Shown here: in pieces, positions 8,005-16,800 of the stretch | How the letters are laid out: each line of letters starts with the position of its first letter | Position numbering within the stretch: the first letter of the stretch is position 1 | Assembly (NCBI GenBank): GCA_004102645.1 | Contig: CP034928.1 | Coordinates: forward strand, 1,612,001 to 1,676,000 | Direction of reading: 5' to 3' | Source of the DNA: Candidatus Bipolaricaulis sibiricus | Lineage (GTDB): Bacteria; Bipolaricaulota; Bipolaricaulia; Bipolaricaulales; Bipolaricaulaceae | Length of the DNA: 64,000 nt | Notes under the pieces: model-generated | Told to the model about the DNA's origin: nothing | Databases searched by the model: none | Seen by the model: the letters and a program-made list of their open reading frames with translations, nothing else | Position numbers and translations under genes: made by a program

Positions 8005-8361
8005 TAAGGGAGAGGGCCGTAGGCCGGATTCTGTCGTGGGGGGCCATTCATCTACGCGGCCTACCCGGAGGCATCGGGCGGGCCACCCTCAACCGCCTCC
8101 CTATTTGGCCTTGCTCCGGCTGGGGTTTGCCGTGCCCGGAGACCTCACGGCCCCGGCGGTGGGCTCTTACCCCACCGTTTCACCCTTGCCCGCACCCCCC
8201 TCCTTCCCCCTAGGGAGAGGGAGTCGAGAGAGGCCGTTGGCGGTCTGTTCTCTGTGGCACTTTCCAGGGGTCGCCCCCTCTCGGATTGCCCCGAGCAGCC
8301 TGCCCTGCGGAGTCCGGACCTTCCTCAGGGTTTCCCCCGCGGCCCCCTGGCCGTCTCCCTA
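8005..8361 (-). ncRNA. rnpB: RNase P RNA, bacterial class A
   Basis: The catalytic RNA that trims tRNA 5' leaders. Read on the minus strand it has the conserved core in order: GAGGAAGGTCCGGACTCC then GCAGGGCAGG near the 5' end, GGAAAGTGCCACAGAGAA, AGACCGCC, GGTGAAACGGTGGGGTAAGA, GGCAAACCCC, and the 3' block ACAGAATCCGGCC. Helix P1 forms from AGGGAGACGGCC at 8350-8360 and GGCC-C-TCTCCCT at 8006-8016, which fixes the ends to within a few bases (about 357 nt). The 5' end coincides with the TAG stop of the upstream TPM-domain gene. Transcription may therefore run through from that operon or start inside it. Confidence 0.95.
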
Positions 8362-9096
8362 CCGCAGGCCGGTCCTCGTGAACCTGCACCGAGGACACGT
8401 CCACAGTATACCGCGGAACGATGCGCGCCTACGGAGCGGACGCAGGCAGTGCGGACAGAGGAAGGTGCGTGCTGCGAGGAACAGCACGCCCCCCCCCGCC
8501 ACGGAGAGGACCACGTAGGCCCACGTCCACGACCGAGGCCTCTCCGTACGCTCTTTGGGCCCGGAGATGAGGAGGTCAAGGAGCCGCGTGGCGAGGTTCG
8601 CGATCGCCAACGCGGGGTGAGCTCGGTTCGCTTCGATCCGCGCCTCAGCGAGAATCCCCTCCCACTCGGGCGGTGCCACCCGCCCCGCCGCCTTCTCCCC
8701 CAGCCGCGCCTCGACGCTCCACCGACGGTCTTCGCCGCGCAGGAACACAACGAGTACCGCGTCAGCGGGCAATCGCCACGCGGAGAAGACAGCACTGGCG
8801 TACACAGTTGGGTTCGAAAAGGGGTCGTGCCACGAGGCGAGGTACACGAGCGATACACCGTGACCTTTCAAGGATGCGATGGCGGACTCCAACCGGTCGC
8901 GGTCCGCCCGCTGCAAGGTCTGGCCGTAGTCGTTGATGGCACCAACCTGCTGAGGAAGCTCCGGGCGAGTCTGGGCAGCGGCTAGGCAGGCCGCAAGTAG
9001 AGGAATCGCGAACAGTGCTCGCAGGTCACGACCTCCCGACCGGCCTTCACCTTCTCCACCGTCGTCTCCGCAAGCCGAAGGTGGCACCCACCGCAC
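8359..9096 (-). CDS. Secreted/membrane TPM-domain protein with C-terminal zinc ribbon
   Basis: A TPM (YgcG/Psb32-like) domain protein. After a signal-like segment (LRALFAIPLLAACLAAAQ), the TPM domain runs from VGAINDYGQTLQRADRDRLE to the region around LATRLLDLLISG. One transmembrane helix follows (WAYVVLSVAGGGVLFLAART), and then a cytoplasmic four-Cys ribbon, CPHC...CPRC, at the end. TPM domains act in photosystem repair, metal handling or as phosphatases; the role here is unknown. The start is unresolved. The only ATG (9096) gives a 24-residue Gly/Arg-rich leader and a 115-base overlap with the upstream gene. A CTG at 9024 has GGGAGGT upstream and starts right at the signal peptide. The stop abuts rnpB. 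Confidence 0.75.
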   Translation of the reverse strand: MRWVPPSACGDDGGEGEGRSGGRDLRALFAIPLLAACLAAAQTRPELPQQVGAINDYGQTLQRADRDRLESAIASLKGHGVSLVYLASWHDPFSNPTVYASAVFSAWRLPADAVLVVFLRGEDRRWSVEARLGEKAAGRVAPPEWEGILAEARIEANRAHPALAIANLATRLLDLLISGPKERTERPRSWTWAYVVLSVAGGGVLFLAARTFLCPHCLRPLRRRASFRGILWTCPRCRFTRTGLR

Positions 9097-9689
9097 ACCC
9101 CGGCCACCACCGGCACCACTGGGCTGCCCCCGCCGGCGAGGAGCCGCTCGTAGTGCCCGCGCAGGTGCGCGGGAACGCTTTGGAGAAGTCCCTGCCTCCG
9201 GACGCGCAGGGCCTCCCGCTCCGCCAGGGTAGCTGCGCGACGATCCGCAACAGCAGCGAGCTCATCCTCCAACCGTCCGCGTCGCACCGCGTGCTCGTCG
9301 CTCTCCACCCGCAGCGCCCCGTCGTCGGCGTCGGCGTCCGCCATCAGCTGCAACGCCTCGGTCGCGAGTTCGTCAAGCCTCTCCCGCAGCAAGGCCACCT
9401 GTTCACGGAGGTACTCCATCTCCTTGTAGGGGATGATGTCGTGGTCGAGCTTGTGCTGATAGCTACGGATTCTCTCGTCGGTGGCGTCCACTTCGCCCGT
9501 CTTGGCCAGGGCGGACAGACGGAGGGCACGGTTCGTCTCCTGACGGCGCTTGAACTCCTCGTCCTCGAGGGTGAGCCGCTCGTGAAGATGCTTCTCCTCT
9601 CGTTCGAGGTCGGACAGACGTCCGTCGAGCACGCGGAGGTACGCATCGGCTTCCGCAAGCTCCAGGAGCCGGCTCAGGGCATCGGTCAT
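8982..9689 (-). CDS. Coiled-coil protein with C4 zinc ribbon (DUF164/CT398-like)
   Basis: A 235-residue protein of the zinc-ribbon family COG1579. A long antiparallel coiled-coil hairpin (about residues 1-170, rich in Glu/Arg/Leu heptads) is followed by a C-terminal ribbon, GVCGGCHLRLAET, and VVTCEHCSRFLY supplies the second Cys pair. Chlamydial CT398/CdsZ of this family binds secretion and sigma54 factors, but in most bacteria the role is unknown. The ATG at 9689 overlaps the stop of nif3 as ATGA, so the two are translated in series. A nif3 - DUF164 pair is a common bacterial gene neighbourhood. Confidence 0.9.
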   Translation of the reverse strand: MTDALSRLLELAEADAYLRVLDGRLSDLEREEKHLHERLTLEDEEFKRRQETNRALRLSALAKTGEVDATDERIRSYQHKLDHDIIPYKEMEYLREQVALLRERLDELATEALQLMADADADDGALRVESDEHAVRRGRLEDELAAVADRRAATLAEREALRVRRQGLLQSVPAHLRGHYERLLAGGGSPVVPVVAGVCGGCHLRLAETTVEKVKAGREVVTCEHCSRFLYLRPA

Positions 9690-10747
9690 CGCTCCTCCAC
9701 CGCCAGATCGGGAAACCGCCCCCGTACAAGCCTCCCCACGTGGGCCACGAAGGGCATCTCCGTCTCTCGATGTCCAAGCGCGATGGCCGTCAGGCCCGCC
9801 TCAGCTGCAGCCAGGCCCTGGTGGTAGCCAAGCTCGCCCGTCAGGTAGAGGTCAGCACCGGAAGCAAGAGCTTGCGGCCACAGGTCACTCCCGCTGCCGG
9901 CGCACAGAGCCACACGACGCACCTGCCTGTCCAGATCCCCATACACCGCCTGGGGCTCCACTCCGCCAAGCGACGTGCCGACGTGACGCACCACGTCCCT
10001 TGCCGCAGCCGGGTGCGGGAGATCTCCCACGCGGCCCAGCCCATGCAGAGGGGATGGGTTTTTGAGCGGGTACACGTCATAGGCCACTTCCTCGTACGGA
10101 TGGGCCCCCTTCATCGCGGCGAGCACGGATGGGAGGCGCTCGGCGGGGACGACCGTCTCCAGCCGGATCTCGTCGGCCCGCGCCTCCTGTCCCACTTCCC
10201 CCAGGTAAGGATGCGCCCCTTCCCCAGGAAGGAACGTCCCGACCCCGCGCGAGCGGAACGAGCACCGGCTGTAGCGCCCGATCCCCCCTGCCCCCGCCGC
10301 GAACACGGCCTCGGCCACCTTCTCCTCGTGCCCGGGGGGCACGAACACGGCGAGCTTAACGAGCCTCCCCCGGGGGGAGAGGGGCCGCAGGGAAGCGAGG
10401 GAGAGGGACCGCGCCAGGACCTCGCCCATGCCCCCCTGGGCGATGTCATAGGGGGTATGGACCGCGTAGCACGCCGCTCCCGCGGCGAGGAGGAGGCGCA
10501 GCTTCTCTCCGAGGGGCGTCCCCGGGAGGAGTCGGTCCAGGGGGCGGAACAGGAGCGGATGATGGGTCACGACGAGGTCCACTGCCCCCAGATCACGAGC
10601 GAGGTCGAGATCGAGGTCGAGGGCCACCACGACCCGCCGACATGGCCGCTTGAGCCGCCCCACCTGGAGCCCGGACCGATCCCACTCCTCAGCGAGCGCA
10701 GGCGGGAACAGCTCATTGAGGAAGGCGACCACGTCCTGCCGATCCAT
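9686..10747 (-). CDS. Nif3-like dinuclear metal centre hexameric protein
   Basis: A 353-residue member of the Nif3/YqfO family (annotated in some organisms as GTP cyclohydrolase I type 2). N-terminal motifs are DRSGLQVG, the metal ligands in VVTHHPLLFRP, and VHTPYDIAQGGMGEVLA. A middle insertion (about 135-245; HEEKVAEAVFAAGAGGIGRY, then MKGAHPYEEVAYDVYPL) is the PII-like domain of the long YqfO form. The C-terminal half resumes with CAGSGSDLWPQALASGADLYLTGE and ALGHRETE. Start: ATG at 10747, the first codon of the domain; anything longer would run through the divergent DUF763 gene. Precise function is unsettled. A second, different Nif3 protein lies at 45.6-46.5 kb. Confidence 0.92.
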   Translation of the reverse strand: MDRQDVVAFLNELFPPALAEEWDRSGLQVGRLKRPCRRVVVALDLDLDLARDLGAVDLVVTHHPLLFRPLDRLLPGTPLGEKLRLLLAAGAACYAVHTPYDIAQGGMGEVLARSLSLASLRPLSPRGRLVKLAVFVPPGHEEKVAEAVFAAGAGGIGRYSRCSFRSRGVGTFLPGEGAHPYLGEVGQEARADEIRLETVVPAERLPSVLAAMKGAHPYEEVAYDVYPLKNPSPLHGLGRVGDLPHPAAARDVVRHVGTSLGGVEPQAVYGDLDRQVRRVALCAGSGSDLWPQALASGADLYLTGELGYHQGLAAAEAGLTAIALGHRETEMPFVAHVGRLVRGRFPDLAVEER

Positions 10748-10810
10748 GACAGCACGAGTGTAGCGACCCGCTGGCTTGCCGGGCAAGGAACCGTGGCTAC
10801 CATCCCACCG

Positions 10811-11929
10811 ATGGCGGGACGCACAGGGACCGCGGACCTCCCCCTCCACGGGGGCCATGCCCCGCGCTGGCTTTTCGCGCGGATGGTCCGCCTGTCGCGG
10901 GAGATCGTCCTTGCCCTCGCCGACGAGTTCGAAACGGAGGGCGTTCTCGCCCGGCTGTCCGACCCGTGCTGGTTTCAAGCCCTGGGGTGCCTCCTCGGCT
11001 TCGACTGGCACTCGAGCGGGCTCACCACGACCGCCTGTGGAGCGCTCAAGGAGGCGCTGCACGCCGTGGGAGAGGAGATCGGCCTCTGGGCAGCGGGGGG
11101 CAAGGGGGCCGCGTCGCGGCGTACCCCCCTCGAGATCGCTGAGGCCGCCCTGAAACTCGCGGTCGAGCCAGACCCCCTCGTGTACGCCTCCCGGATGACG
11201 GCTAAGGTGGACTCTGCGGCCCTCCAGGACGGATTTCAGATCTACCACCACGCCTTCTTCTTCGACCGGGCGGGACGATGGTGCGTGGTCCAACAGGGGA
11301 TGAACGAGAGGACGGGGATGGCCCGCCGCTACCACTGGAGCTCTGAGGTCGGCTCAGCATTCGTCTGCGAGCCCCACGCCGGGATCGTGGGGCCGAGGTC
11401 CGATCTCGTCCTGAACCTGGTGGCGCGGGAATCCGAGGGGGTGCGGAGGGCGATCCCCGAGCTCGCCCGCGAGCCCCCGGACCACCTCTCCGCCGAGCTA
11501 GGCCGGGCGCAGAGGATGGCCCTTCCCCGGAGGCACGCCCTTCTCCTCGCCGACCTCGACCCGCAACGCCTCCGCTCCGTGTTCCTGTCCGCGTACGAGA
11601 GCCAGGCAGCGGACTTCGCCGGGCTTCTCGCCACCCCGGGAGTGGGGGCGAAGGGGCTGCGGGCCCTCGCCCTGCTCGCGGAGCTCCTCTACGGGGTACC
11701 GATCTCGTTCCGCGATCCCGCCCGGTTCGCCTATGCCCACGGCGGGAAGGATGGGACGCCCTATCCCGTGGACCGGGAGACCTACGACCGGACGATCGAG
11801 GTCCTTGGCCAGGCGGTGCGGCGGGCGCAGCTCGGGAAGAGGGACGAGCTGGGCGCGCTGCGGCAGCTGGCCCGCGTTGGCACCGCCCTCACGACGCCAC
11901 CCCCGTCGCGGCGGCCGGGGTCCGGATGA
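10811..11929 (+). CDS. DUF763 family protein
   Basis: A 372-residue cytoplasmic protein matching DUF763, a family found mainly in archaea and thermophilic bacteria. The start MAGRTGTADLPLHGGHAPRW is characteristic, with further blocks around YHHAFFFDRAGRWCVVQQGM, ARRYHWSS, and a helix-hairpin-helix-like stretch, LLATPGVGAKGLRALALLAEL (about residues 280-300). That stretch and FAYAHGGKDGTPYPVDRETYD near the C-terminus suggest a nucleic-acid-related role; no activity has been established to my knowledge. The ATG at 10811 is the family's usual N-terminus. It is divergent from nif3 by 63 bases and overlaps the end of the MATE gene by 41 bases in convergent orientation. Confidence 0.85.
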   Translation: MAGRTGTADLPLHGGHAPRWLFARMVRLSREIVLALADEFETEGVLARLSDPCWFQALGCLLGFDWHSSGLTTTACGALKEALHAVGEEIGLWAAGGKGAASRRTPLEIAEAALKLAVEPDPLVYASRMTAKVDSAALQDGFQIYHHAFFFDRAGRWCVVQQGMNERTGMARRYHWSSEVGSAFVCEPHAGIVGPRSDLVLNLVARESEGVRRAIPELAREPPDHLSAELGRAQRMALPRRHALLLADLDPQRLRSVFLSAYESQAADFAGLLATPGVGAKGLRALALLAELLYGVPISFRDPARFAYAHGGKDGTPYPVDRETYDRTIEVLGQAVRRAQLGKRDELGALRQLARVGTALTTPPPSRRPGSG

Positions 11930-13280
11930 CCTTCCGCTTCCACGTCCCGCGCTGCAGCCACACGACGAGGGCGATCCCGGCCAAGAAGTTGCTGAGGGCC
12001 ATCCCCGCCCACAGCCCCGTTGCCCCGAACCCCAACGGATAGGCAAGGGCCCAGGACAAGAACACCCTCAACACCCACAGCCGGACGATCGCCATCACCA
12101 TCGGGGGCACGGTGTGGCCGGAGCCGCGGAACGTGGCCGCCGCCCCATCGAACAGGCCGAAGAACGGGATGGAAGTACCGAACACCGCGATGTACCAGGT
12201 GCCCTGCCGAATGACCTCCGGGTCGGCCACAAACAAGCTAAACAGGGGGCGGCGCAGGAGGAGGGCCACGAAGTACAGGCCGACCAGGGCGAGGAACGTC
12301 GCCCCGATCCCCCGCCGAGCGATCATCTCCGCCCGCTCGGTCCGGTCGGCCCCCAGGTTCTGGCCGACCATCGCCACGAGGGCACTGCCCGCCCCCCAGC
12401 TGATCACGTTCACGAGGTTGATGATCCGGTTCCCCACCGTGTAGGAGGCCACGACCGCCGTCCCAAACCCGGCCACGAGCCCCATCACCATCACGAACCC
12501 GAGCGACGTGCTCGCCTGGTCAAGGACGTTGGGGAGACCCACCCGGAGGATGGGGAGGATGCGGGAGGGCCGCGGCCGCAGGTCACGGAAGCGGAGATTG
12601 ATCCCCACCCGGCTGGAGAAGAGGAGGCCCAAGCCGATCGCCGCCACGAGGGCCCGGGCGAGGACCGTCGCCCCCGCCGCTCCGGCGACGCCCCACCCGG
12701 GGATCGGGCCCCACCCGAAGATGAACAGGGGGTCGAGCGCCCCGTTGAGAAGGAGCGAGGAGACGCTCAAGTACATCGCGAGCCGGGTGTTGCCGAGGCC
12801 GAGCATCAGTCCACCGAACGCCTGGGCGAGAAACATGATCGGGAGCCCGAGGCACTCGATCCTCAGGTAGGTGAGAGCCAAGGGGTAGATCTCTTCCGGT
12901 GCGCCGATGAGACGCAGCACGGTCGGGGCAAGGGTAAACCCGAGTGCCGCCAGGACCGCCGACGCCAGCCCAAGGAACGCCAGGACCTGACCGGCCGACT
13001 CCTCCGCGCCCCGCTGGTCCCGCGCGCCGAAGTGCTGGGCGACGAACGTCGCCCCGGCGGCCTGGAACCCGCCCGCGAAGGACATGAAGAAGAACAGGAT
13101 CGGCCACGCCATCCCCGGCGCGGCCACCGCGGCCGTGCCCAGCCGCCCAAGCCAGAACGCGTCCACCAGGTTGTACAACGCCTGCAGCGCACTGGTGAGC
13201 ATCACCGGCCACGCCAGATGCAGCATCGTCGAGAGGATGGGCCCGTTCAGGATCCTTTCGCGTACGGATCTCGGGTTCAT
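11889..13280 (-). CDS. MATE family efflux transporter
   Basis: A 463-residue inner-membrane protein with 12 predicted helices in two six-helix halves, the size of MATE/NorM multidrug and toxin exporters driven by H+ or Na+. It starts MNPRSVRERILNGPI and has the family pattern LAWPVMLTSALQALYNLVDAFWLGRLG in helix 1 and GVAGAAGATVLARAL in helix 5, with GFGATGLWAGMALSNFLAG near the C-terminus. The ATG at 13280 is preferred over the TTG at 13304. TATACT at 13294-13299 on the minus strand sits only about 13 bases before it, with no clear Shine-Dalgarno site, so a near-leaderless message is possible. The substrate is unknown. Confidence 0.92.
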   Translation of the reverse strand: MNPRSVRERILNGPILSTMLHLAWPVMLTSALQALYNLVDAFWLGRLGTAAVAAPGMAWPILFFFMSFAGGFQAAGATFVAQHFGARDQRGAEESAGQVLAFLGLASAVLAALGFTLAPTVLRLIGAPEEIYPLALTYLRIECLGLPIMFLAQAFGGLMLGLGNTRLAMYLSVSSLLLNGALDPLFIFGWGPIPGWGVAGAAGATVLARALVAAIGLGLLFSSRVGINLRFRDLRPRPSRILPILRVGLPNVLDQASTSLGFVMVMGLVAGFGTAVVASYTVGNRIINLVNVISWGAGSALVAMVGQNLGADRTERAEMIARRGIGATFLALVGLYFVALLLRRPLFSLFVADPEVIRQGTWYIAVFGTSIPFFGLFDGAAATFRGSGHTVPPMVMAIVRLWVLRVFLSWALAYPLGFGATGLWAGMALSNFLAGIALVVWLQRGTWKRKVIRTPAAATGVAS

Positions 13281-13347
13281 TGGCAGAGGGGGGAGTATAC
13301 GCAACGGAGAAGGGAAGGGGTATCATCGCCCCCGAAGGAGGCTTCCC

Positions 13348-13629
13348 ATGGACTGGAGACTCGTGCTGACGACGTTCGGGATGGTGTTCCTCGCCGAGCT
13401 AGGGGACAAGACCCAGCTCCTTGTGTTCACCCTCTCCTCGCAGCACCACGCCCCGTGGGCGGTGTTTCTGGGCGCGTCGCTCGCCCTGTCCCTGGTAAGC
13501 CTCCTCGGGGCGTCCGTGGGGGGAATCGTGGGGGAACTCCTGCCCACAAAGTACGTTCAGATGGGAGCAGGGATTCTATTCGTCGCCGTGGGGGGCCTCG
13601 TCATCTACCGGGCGGTCGGCAGGGGGTAG
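13348..13629 (+). CDS. GDT1/TMEM165 (UPF0016) family membrane protein, half-size
   Basis: A 93-residue protein with three hydrophobic segments and one copy of the family's ion-binding motif, E-x-G-D-K-T (AELGDKTQLLVF, residues 17-28). GDT1/MneA proteins export Mn2+ or Ca2+ and normally hold two such motifs in tandem. Half-size versions with one copy occur in bacteria and probably pair as homo- or heterodimers. No second half-gene is adjacent. Start: ATG at 13348, with AAGGAGG at 13335-13341. It is divergently placed from the MATE gene. Confidence 0.85.
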   Translation: MDWRLVLTTFGMVFLAELGDKTQLLVFTLSSQHHAPWAVFLGASLALSLVSLLGASVGGIVGELLPTKYVQMGAGILFVAVGGLVIYRAVGRG

Positions 13630-13746
13630 GTAGGTATCCCGCACTCTCTCTGGCTTCCTCGTCGTCATTCCGCATAACATAACATGCTGTTCCCGGTGCC
13701 ACTTTGCTCGCCCTCGCGCTCAGATAGGCTATCTGCACGTTTGTTC

Positions 13747-13794
13747 CGCACTTCACATCCGCACTTCACAGCGAAGGTAACAATGATTACAATA
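13747..13794 (+). promoter_or_regulatory. Likely promoter of the giant surface-protein gene with a 12-bp direct repeat
   Basis: TTCACA at 13766-13771 and TACAAT at 13789-13794, 17 bases apart, are each one base from the sigma70 consensus hexamers. A direct repeat, CCGCACTTCACA, occurs at 13747-13758 and again at 13760-13771, the second copy forming the -35 box. The repeat could be a tandem activator or repressor site. The start codon follows 44 bases later, after a GAGGGGAGGA ribosome-binding site. Confidence 0.5.
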
Positions 13795-13838
13795 CACGGT
13801 CGAATGTCCACCATATCGAGGTAGAGGGGAGGACGATC

Positions 13839-16800
13839 GTGAGGATGTGTCGCGCGCTGGTATTCCTATTCCTCGTTGCGGTGGGGTGCGTTGCGGTTGG
13901 GCAGACCGTGGGGCTCAACGGCCCCACGGGGATGGGGCGGTGTGAACAGGCGATGTTCACCGTCGCGTTCACAGCGCACGCCAGCCAGACCGCCAGTGCG
14001 ATCTGCTTCACCGTGACCCTGCCCAACGCGGGGTTCGTCTACGTCGCGGATTCGGGGCAGATCACGCTCCACGATGGGGAGGTCGTGGCCGCCGAGCCCA
14101 CCCCCTCCGGGCTCAACCTGGTGTGGGACCTAGATCTTCTCTTGGGGTATCCGTACGCGCTCCCACCCGGGGAGACCGTCACCCTGGAGTTCGCGGTGGG
14201 GACAGGTTGCGGGACGATCTCCGGAACCCTGAGCGCGCGGGTCGACTACGAACAACAGGGCATCCCCGGATACCTTACAGATTCTCAGCCGGTGGAGATC
14301 CTGCCTGGCGCCGTCCAGATCAGCAAAGAGCCTTCGGTGCAAGACGCCCGGGTGGGAGATACCGTGGCCTGGACGATCACCGTGGAGAACACGGGCCTGG
14401 GCCCGATCCACAACGTGGTGGTGACCGATACCCTGGGCGCGGGGCTGGCCTACGTCTCGGCCACCCCTGATCCGGATGCTGTGGGCGGCCAGGTGATAAC
14501 CTGGAGCCTGGGCTCGATCCCTGCCGGAGGTCAAGAACAAGTCCAGCTTTCGGCCGAGGTGGTCGCCTGCAAGGGGCTGGACAACGCTGCCGACGCGAGG
14601 TTCGGCTGCGACGATGGCTCCGTGTGCTACGACACCGCGGTGGACGGGGGGACGGCCACGGCCTCCGTTCGCCTCATCCTCCAACAACCCCTCCTCGCCT
14701 GGCCCCCGCCAACGGTCGAGATCCCCTATTGCGCCCAAGAAGGTGTGGAGGTCGTGCTCCCGTTCACGAATGTGGGGGAAGGCCCCGCGTACAACGTGCG
14801 CTGGTGCGTTGACTGCGACCCGTTGGTCATCACCAATGTGGGCGCAGGGGCTTACTACGAGGAGGGATGCTTCATCCTCGAGGATCCAATCCCCCCCAAC
14901 GAGACGTTTAATCTGACCTTCACCGTTTCGGTTCCGGATGGTTGGGACTGGTGTGCCGGAGTACCAAGCGGCCTTGTGATCTGCAAGATAGTATATGAGA
15001 ACGTGTGCGGAGAGAAGTTCTACCCCCCGGTGCAGCTGGGGGGCTTCTCCACGACCTACGGCCCGGAGGGTCCCCCCACCCTCAACGTGAGCCTCACTGG
15101 AGCGGAAGAGGTGTACATCTGCACTGAACAAGACTACACCCTCTCCGTCTCCTTCTCGGGCCTCGATGCCTGCGGGAACGGTGGGACGAGCGACATCTCC
15201 GTGGTGGTGGACGTCCCCGCCGGGTTCACCGTCTTAGACGCGGGTGGTGGTGATTGGACTCCTGGCTCAGACGGCACGGGCGGAACGATCTCCTGGACGA
15301 TCCCGCCCACGAGCCCCCTCTCCACCACGATCCGCCTCCGTGCCCCCGATTCTCAGCAGTGTCACCAAGTGGCCACGCTAAGCGCCACTGCTACCGCGTA
15401 CGACTGCTGTGGCTGCGCGATCTCCGCGACAAGCTCGGTTCCCATTGCCATCGAGTGCTATCAGCTCGCAAGTGTTATACGAGAGGCAAGTCCCTCAGTT
15501 CAGGAAAAGTGCGCGGAGATTACGTACACGAACACCTATACCTTTGCCGACGATGGCCCTGAAGTCTACTTTACCGATCTTGAGTTCATCGCCTACGCGG
15601 AAAACGCTCAGAAATACGTCGCCGGGAGCCTCACAATCACGATCGACGGAAATCCGGCGAGTCCGATTACTGTCATTGACAACACCCCCGGCAGGTCTCT
15701 GGTCATTCAAGGGATTGACGATAGCGGTCTTGTGTGGGGGCACACCCTTGTGATCTCCTACCAGCTCAGACTCACCCCGGACTCGGAGCCGCCTTCGTGC
15801 CCGAGCTCTTCCACTTTTTATACCTGGACCACACTAAATCTTGACGGCAAATGCGCCATCGGGGACGAATGCACCGAGCCTTGCCAGGTGACAGAGATCC
15901 TTGCCGTTACCTCCGCGACCCCCACGATGAGTGTTTCTCTCACCGGCCTTCCCGATGACTTCGTGGACCCCTGCGGCACCTACGACATCACCCTCACCCT
16001 CACGAAGACCTCAACGTTTGACCCCCACGATGTGGTCCTCACGCTGGAGAACTTGAACTACTACATCGTGGACCTGAATTCAATCCAGGTGAGCGGGGTG
16101 CAGCCCGCAAGCCCCATCCCCAAGGATTACGGAACCTACTACGAATGGGAGTATGGGGAGGCCTTCGTGGGCCAGCCGAATGGAGCGCAGTCGGTGCTTC
16201 AGTTCCAGGTGCGCAAGCGCTGTGGGCCTGAGGTGGAGCTCCGCTCCGAAGCGCTCTACACGGATAGGTGCGGGGGCACGTGCTCCGTGAGCGACACCGA
16301 GGCCCCCGCTTACCTGCGCAGCCCCAACCTCTTCGTCTACAAAACCCCGGAGGTCGTTTATGCCACCCAAAACGAGATCACGTGGACGATCTACGTGGTG
16401 AACAGCGGGAACGGCTATGCCTACGAGGTGTGGGTGGATGATGTCTTAGGAAGTGGCCTGAAATACGAGTCCTCATCCGTTACGCCCTCTACCGGCGTCA
16501 CCACGACCCCGCACTACGATCACCTCGGGAACTCGATCAACGGCGTCTCCTGGCACATCGATGCTATGACTCCAGGCGAGCAGCGGGTGATCACCCTCAC
16601 CGCGCGGATGGTGGCCTGCAGTGATCTCTGGGACGAGGTGACGACGAGCCTGGGCTGTGGTGGGGAAGATTGCCTTCCACCGGTGAGCGATGACTCCACA
16701 GTGCTCATCCCCCCTACACAGCTCGTGGCCACTTCCTCCACGACGTCACCCATCGCTACCTGCACTGAGCAAAAGGCTCTCATCCGCATCCGCAACGCCG

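Noticed and set aside
9740-10810. The long upstream extension of the plus-strand frame ahead of the DUF763 gene
   Set aside because: It is antisense to nif3, whose protein is well conserved. The DUF763 family starts at the ATG at 10811.
11930-13347. A plus-strand frame of about 650 codons across the MATE gene
   Set aside because: Composition is Pro/Arg/His/Glu-rich low complexity, as expected opposite a GC-rich membrane-protein gene. The minus strand encodes a complete 12-helix transporter.
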